Positions 4,212 to 7,678 of a stretch of DNA of 7,678 nt are shown here, piece by piece. Each line of letters starts with the position of its first letter. Positions within the stretch are counted from its first letter, which is position 1. The DNA is from Synechococcales cyanobacterium PMM_0036 (lineage in GTDB: Bacteria > Cyanobacteriota > Cyanobacteriia > Elainellales > Elainellaceae): the NCBI GenBank assembly GCA_949127645.1, contig CASBQM010000761.1, positions 1 through 7,678 on the forward strand. Reading direction: 5' to 3'. A program made the translations under genes and the position numbers. Under the pieces are notes generated by a model. It was not told the DNA's origin. It saw only the letters and a program-made list of their open reading frames with translations, and did not search any database.

Positions 4212-5726
4212 ATGTCATTTGCCGCCCAATCACCTGCCGCCCAATCGCCTGCTGCCCAGATGGCGATCGCCTCATCCTTACCCCAGCCTTCCGAAACTAC
4301 TGACGACCTGCCCAATATTTGCGGCTCGGAAGCTGCCGTCCAGACCATAACGCGACTGGAACAGCCGATCTGGTTGTCTCGTACCAACCTGCAACTGCAA
4401 AATATTTCAGCCGGGTTTGCGATCGCACTGCATATGCATCAGCCTACTATTCCGGCAGGTGCAAACGGCGAAATGATTGGCAACCTACAGCATATGTTCG
4501 AGCATCCCAATCAGGGAGACAACCACAATGCGGGTGTGTTTGCCTGGTGCTACTCACGCATGGCGGATTTTATTCCAGAGCTGGTTAACCAGGGCTGCAA
4601 TCCGCGCATCATGCTTGATTATTCTGGCAATTTGCTGTGGGGACTACGGCAAATGGGGCGCGGCGATATCTTGGATAACCTCAAGCGCATCACCTGTACG
4701 CCTGACTATCAGCCCTATGTAGAGTGGTTAGGAACGATGTGGAGCCATGCCGTTGTGCCCTCTACGCCCATCCCCGATCTGAGGCTGCATATTCAGGCAT
4801 GGCAGCATCAGTTTGCCGCCGTTTTTGGCTGGGAGGCTTTGGCACGCGTCAAAGGCTTCTCGCCTCCAGAGATGCATCTTCCCAACCATCCCGACACGCT
4901 CTATGAGTTTGTCAAGGCGCTGAAAGATTGCGGCTATCGCTGGCTGTTGGTGCAAGAGCATTCGGTAGAAAGCCTTGCAGGTCAGCCTTTGGGGTTTAAG
5001 CACGTACCCCATCGGCTGGTGGCACGCAGTTCTACAGGCGAAGTCATCAGCATCACGGCGCTGATTAAAACTCAGGGATCGGACACCAAGCTTGTGGGGC
5101 AAATGCAGCCTTACTACGAAGCCAAGACGCTCTCGCCCGTGCAGATAGGGGGCGTAATGATTCCGCCGCTGGTGTCGCAAATCAGCGATGGCGAAAATGG
5201 CGGCGTGATGATGAATGAGTTTCCATCTGCCTTCAGGCAAGCCTGGGGAGACGCAAAGGGCAAGACCGTCGGTTTCACGGGCACCGAGTATCTAGAGCTG
5301 ATTGAGGCAGCGGGCTGTAGCCTAGAAAACCTGCCCACCTGTCAGGCGATCGGTCAGCATCGCATCTGGGAACGGGTCAGCACCTACACGCCAGAAGCCA
5401 TAGTCCAAGCAATTCAGGACATCCAGACCGAGCATCCCAACTTTCATATGGATGGAGCCTCCTGGACGAGCGATCTGAGCTGGGTCAAAGGGTACGAAAA
5501 TGTTTTGACTCCTATGAATCAGCTCAGCGCTCAATTCCATCAGGCGATCGATCCCTTGATCCAATCCGACCCGGCGATCGCTCAGCAAAGCCGCTACCGC
5601 AATGCGCTCTTGCATAATCTGCTGCTGCAAACGAGCTGCTTCCGTTACTGGGGGCAAGGAGCTTGGACAGACTACGCCAGAGAGATCGCCAGACGAGGGG
5701 AGGCAATTTTGCAAGCCGATTTTTGA
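4212..5726 (+). CDS. Glycoside hydrolase family 57 protein
   Basis: This 504-residue protein is a cyanobacterial GH57 enzyme, a family of retaining alpha-amylases, 4-alpha-glucanotransferases, branching enzymes and relatives acting on alpha-glucans; the exact substrate cannot be assigned. GH57 landmarks, mapped by eye, are HMHQP at 74-78 (region 1), GFSPPEMHLP at 215-224 with Glu220 as likely nucleophile (region 3), ISDGENGG at 324-331 with Asp326 as likely acid/base (region 4), and QTSCFRYWGQG at 473-483 (region 5). There is no signal peptide, so it is probably cytoplasmic and may act in glycogen turnover. I chose the ATG at 4212, preceded by GGGAG eight bases upstream; a GTG at 4203 in the same frame has no clear ribosome site. 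The N-terminal 20 residues contain an AAQSP repeat encoded by a 15-bp DNA duplication and are outside the conserved domain. It is likely monocistronic. Confidence 0.92.
   Translation: MSFAAQSPAAQSPAAQMAIASSLPQPSETTDDLPNICGSEAAVQTITRLEQPIWLSRTNLQLQNISAGFAIALHMHQPTIPAGANGEMIGNLQHMFEHPNQGDNHNAGVFAWCYSRMADFIPELVNQGCNPRIMLDYSGNLLWGLRQMGRGDILDNLKRITCTPDYQPYVEWLGTMWSHAVVPSTPIPDLRLHIQAWQHQFAAVFGWEALARVKGFSPPEMHLPNHPDTLYEFVKALKDCGYRWLLVQEHSVESLAGQPLGFKHVPHRLVARSSTGEVISITALIKTQGSDTKLVGQMQPYYEAKTLSPVQIGGVMIPPLVSQISDGENGGVMMNEFPSAFRQAWGDAKGKTVGFTGTEYLELIEAAGCSLENLPTCQAIGQHRIWERVSTYTPEAIVQAIQDIQTEHPNFHMDGASWTSDLSWVKGYENVLTPMNQLSAQFHQAIDPLIQSDPAIAQQSRYRNALLHNLLLQTSCFRYWGQGAWTDYAREIARRGEAILQADF
4221..4259 (+). 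repeat. In-frame 15-bp tandem repeat at the GH57 N-terminus
   Basis: GCCGCCCAATCACCT (4221-4235) is followed by a copy differing at one base (4236-4250) and a partial third copy (4251-4259). It encodes AAQSP-AAQSP-AAQ. The length is a multiple of three, so copy-number change would keep the frame. Confidence 0.85.
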
Positions 5727-5783
5727 CCGGACTCCTTTTTGGTATGACCTACTCAAACCTGATCACCAAATTGCGGTAACTAG

Positions 5784-5814
5784 TTGACACTCTTGCCTGA
5801 GTAACTGCTAAGAT
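5784..5814 (+). promoter_or_regulatory. tRNA-Gln promoter
   Basis: A consensus TTGACA (5784-5789) is followed 19 bases later by TAAGAT (5809-5814), which is preceded by TGC and so has an extended -10 form. The spacing is slightly long. Transcription would begin near 5820-5823, about ten bases before the tRNA. Confidence 0.65.
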
Positions 5815-5832
5815 ACTAGAGGTGAACACCGT

Positions 5833-5904
5833 TGGGGCGTCGCCAAGTGGTAAGGCAGCGGGTTTTGGTCTCGCCATTCCTAGGTTCGAATCCTAGCGCC
5901 CCAG
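5833..5904 (+). tRNA. trnQ: tRNA-Gln (anticodon TTG)
   Basis: The 72-base gene folds into a complete cloverleaf. The acceptor stem is TGGGGCG (5833-5839) with CGCCCCA (5897-5903) and discriminator G5904. The D arm is at 5842-5856. The anticodon stem GCGGG/CTCGC (one G-T pair) holds the loop TTTTGGT with anticodon TTG at 5865-5867. The variable loop has five bases, and the T arm is CTAGG-TTCGAAT-CCTAG (5880-5896). CCA is not encoded and must be added after transcription. It decodes CAA and CAG codons; in cyanobacteria the tRNA is commonly charged with Glu and then amidated, which is general knowledge and not visible here. Confidence 0.97.
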
Positions 5905-5934
5905 TTTAGAAAAAGCGAAGCTAAAGTTTGGAAT

Positions 5935-5963
5935 CCTCTAAGTTGAATGACTTTAGAGGGTTT
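5935..5963 (+). terminator. Terminator after tRNA-Gln
   Basis: CCTCTAAGT (5935-5943) pairs with ACTTTAGAGG (5950-5959) with one bulged base across a six-base loop, followed by GTTTC. It lies 30 bases after the tRNA and probably ends its transcript, although the T-tract is short. Confidence 0.5.
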
Positions 5964-5985
5964 CTGATGAGTAGCAAACGTCTTA

Positions 5986-6008
5986 CCCTCATCCCCGACC
6001 TTTCTCCC
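5986..6008. repeat. Remnant of the shared repeat core
   Basis: These 23 bases (CCCTCATCCCC followed by GACCTTTCTCCC) match the minus strand of element A's core at 1748-1772 apart from about two mismatches. The matching hairpin arm and terminal repeats are absent, so it looks like a degraded or truncated copy. Confidence 0.55.
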
Positions 6009-6049
6009 CACTGGCGATCGCACCGCATTATTACAAACCACATCACCAT

Positions 6050-6094
6050 AAAAAAGCAGGGCAGATTGAATCATCCACCCCACAGGCTCTACCC
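6050..6094 (-). terminator. Possible terminator of the zinc peptidase gene
   Basis: On the minus strand GGGTAGA (6088-6094) can pair with TCTGCCC (6059-6065), including one G-T pair, over a 22-base loop, followed by TGC and six T residues (6050-6055). It begins about 40 bases after the peptidase stop. The long loop makes this tentative. Confidence 0.4.
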
Positions 6095-6102
6095 AGACTT
6101 AT

Positions 6103-6128
6103 TGACTAGATTTAATGACTAGATTTAA
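6103..6128. repeat. Perfect 13-bp tandem duplication
   Basis: TGACTAGATTTAA occurs twice without gap or mismatch, ending eight bases from the stop codon of the minus-strand zinc peptidase gene and so lying in its 3' untranslated region. Confidence 0.9.
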
Positions 6129-6135
6129 TTGAGAG

Positions 6136-7678
6136 CTAAATCACTGACCACTTGGATGCCGTAAGGTCATTGCCTGAACCACTAGAAGCGATCGCATCCG
6201 AGAAGCTGGTCGTCGTACTCATTCCCATAGCAGTTCGCATACCCGTGCAGGCTGCACACTGGCATTGGGTAACTAGGTCGGCTCCCGTCGCGCTGATGGC
6301 ATTCTGCGATAAGGCAGACTCTTTGAGAGACTGAAAGCTGGGCGCAGAACTGTCGATTGAAGGGCTTGTTGCCGTGTTGGAGCCTACCGAATCAGGCATT
6401 AGCCCATCCGGTCGCTTAATCGATTGGCTGAGGGAGAAGTTTTCTGCCGCGCCATAGTTGACGTTCCAGCCCAGATCTCGGAGAGAGGCGATCGTCACTT
6501 CACTCAACGGCATTTTGACACCAATGCTCTCGGCATAGGGGGTCAGCAATTCGTCTTGCAAGGTGTTCTCATCCCAGTGACCATAAGAACCTGCTTCAAC
6601 CGGGACTGCGGTAGGCTGCAGTGTGCCCGTCACCTCACCGTAGGCGCGACCCGCATAGCTATCTGCTTTATAGGTGTTGGTGGAGCGATCGATTAAGCTG
6701 TTGCCATTTTTCTCCCAGATGGTGCCGATGCCTAGCACGTGAGCTAGCTCATGGGTGACAATGCCTTTGAGATAGTCGGGATTACTGTTGTAGGTGTTGG
6801 CATAGCTGGTGTTAATCCGAATGGTTCCGGTTGTGGGTAGCCACTTCCCGTTTGCGGCGTTCTGTCCTCCCGTGTTGGTAGCGGCAGCAAGCCAATCTTG
6901 AGAGCTGTTGATGCCCACTACGTCAATGTTAAGCGTATGTGCGCCGTTGAAGCTGCTGTAGGGAATGACGTTTTCCCAAATCTTGGCCGCATCAACGAGA
7001 GCATTTCGTACCGTAGAACTAACATTACCTAGCCCATCTTTGTAGTTGAGGTTGATGGAAAACTTGCGATCGTCGCTATTCTGAGCATTAAAGGCAGTGT
7101 TCAGCGTGTAGTTCTTCATCTCGGTGCCGTAGCCCATCACCTCAACGAAGTAGTTTCCGGCAGAGAGGAATCGGCGGATGTTCTCGTTGCCAGTGCCCCA
7201 TTCCCACTGCCAGCCCAGCACTTCACCCTGATCGACTGATCCGTTGTTATTTTTGTCTTGAATCAGCTTCACGTCGGCATCGCCAGAGAGTCCGGTGAGG
7301 TTGGCGGTAAACACGCCCGATTGACCCACGTTAAAGCGGTAGAAATCCTGATCATCTTTGTTGACTTGCTGAGTTCGGGAAAAAGCGGCGGAAGATTCGA
7401 CTTCGGCGCTGCCCAAAGTATTGCCCGGATCGCCCGTTAGATTCGTGGTGGGTGCAGGATTAGGCGAGGGGCTAGATGAACTCGTCGAGCCAGAGGAGGG
7501 GACAGGATTGCTAGATTGCCCCGTGTAATTAGAGGAAATATCTAGCGTGTAGTTTGACTTGGCGCTAGAAAACGGGGACACTAGCACAAAGTAAGTGCCT
7601 GCCGCCACGGTCTGATTAATGGCTTCGTTTGCCTTACCGTCGTTGGTAGATTTGGCGATCGCCACCCCACTACTGTTA
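6136..7678 (-). CDS. Secreted leishmanolysin-like zinc metallopeptidase with PPC domains, C-terminal part
   Basis: The frame is open to the right edge, so the true start is outside; the GTG at 7665 is internal. Residue numbers below count from it. First comes the end of a PPC (bacterial pre-peptidase C-terminal) domain (1-45, with AAGTYFVLVSP), then a Ser/Pro linker (51-74), a complete PPC domain (about 80-192, DDQDFYRFNVGQSG to AGNYFVEVMGYG), and a zincin domain (about 200-405). The zinc motif is HELAHVLGIGTIW (305-317), with ligands His305 and His309 and catalytic Glu306. A third ligand is probably His363 in GHWDENTLQDELLTPY, the layout of M8 leishmanolysin-like peptidases. The family Met-turn position in this block appears to be Leu (ELLT rather than ELMT). 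The C-terminal tail has a CQCAAC cluster at 468-473. PPC domains indicate an exported protein; a signal peptide would be in the missing N-terminus. It probably degrades extracellular or periplasmic proteins. Confidence 0.88.
   Translation of the reverse strand, partial: NSSGVAIAKSTNDGKANEAINQTVAAGTYFVLVSPFSSAKSNYTLDISSNYTGQSSNPVPSSGSTSSSSPSPNPAPTTNLTGDPGNTLGSAEVESSAAFSRTQQVNKDDQDFYRFNVGQSGVFTANLTGLSGDADVKLIQDKNNNGSVDQGEVLGWQWEWGTGNENIRRFLSAGNYFVEVMGYGTEMKNYTLNTAFNAQNSDDRKFSINLNYKDGLGNVSSTVRNALVDAAKIWENVIPYSSFNGAHTLNIDVVGINSSQDWLAAATNTGGQNAANGKWLPTTGTIRINTSYANTYNSNPDYLKGIVTHELAHVLGIGTIWEKNGNSLIDRSTNTYKADSYAGRAYGEVTGTLQPTAVPVEAGSYGHWDENTLQDELLTPYAESIGVKMPLSEVTIASLRDLGWNVNYGAAENFSLSQSIKRPDGLMPDSVGSNTATSPSIDSSAPSFQSLKESALSQNAISATGADLVTQCQCAACTGMRTAMGMSTTTSFSDAIASSGSGNDLTASKWSVI

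Noticed and set aside
3985..4350. 121-codon open frame on the plus strand
   Set aside because: It runs through element B and then overlaps GH57 out of frame. Only its last 53 codons have a possible independent start, reported separately as a finding.
4728..5240. 170-codon open frame opposite GH57
   Set aside because: It lies antisense to well-conserved GH57 sequence; the His/Arg-rich translation is a shadow.

Overview
The window most likely comes from a filamentous or Leptolyngbya-like cyanobacterium. At least twelve copies of the octamer GCGATCGC (the HIP1 signature of cyanobacterial genomes) are scattered through coding and non-coding DNA. The tRNA-Gln lacks an encoded CCA end. The recognisable proteins, above all the GH57 glycoside hydrolase and the short lmo0937-type membrane protein, have typical cyanobacterial forms. 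Genus-level assignment is inference.

Layout, left to right. A minus-strand pair fills 1-1373: a four-helix membrane protein with a DUF218 (YdcF/SanA/ElyC-like) domain, then 32 bases later the N-terminus of an ABC exporter that runs off the left edge. A 534-base spacer (1374-1907) carries a 166-bp MITE-like element. The minus-strand gene at 1908-2582 is a WcaJ/WbaP-type phosphoglycosyl transferase for exopolysaccharide or lipid-linked glycan synthesis. A 706-base spacer (2583-3288) separates it from a plus-strand run: a 51-residue membrane protein, a 111-residue secreted protein of unknown function, a second MITE-like element, a full-length GH57 hydrolase and a tRNA-Gln(TTG) with a good promoter. 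The right end (6136-7678, minus) is the C-terminal part of a secreted leishmanolysin-like zinc peptidase preceded by PPC domains; its N-terminus is beyond the window.

The genes are largely independent units. The left-hand genes share a cell-envelope theme (DUF218 protein, ABC exporter, sugar-phosphate transferase), but only the first two look like an operon. I see no defence system, CRISPR array, phage genes or obvious new multi-gene system.

The less ordinary signals are in the non-coding DNA and at the left edge. Two MITE-like elements have unrelated terminal inverted repeats but share a two-hairpin core, and a core remnant lies near the tRNA. Four perfect two-copy tandem duplications of 13-20 bp occur in spacers. 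In the ABC exporter fragment, third-codon-position GC jumps abruptly from roughly 58% to 29 of 30 codons, which could mean a chimeric contig end, recombination or an inserted segment.
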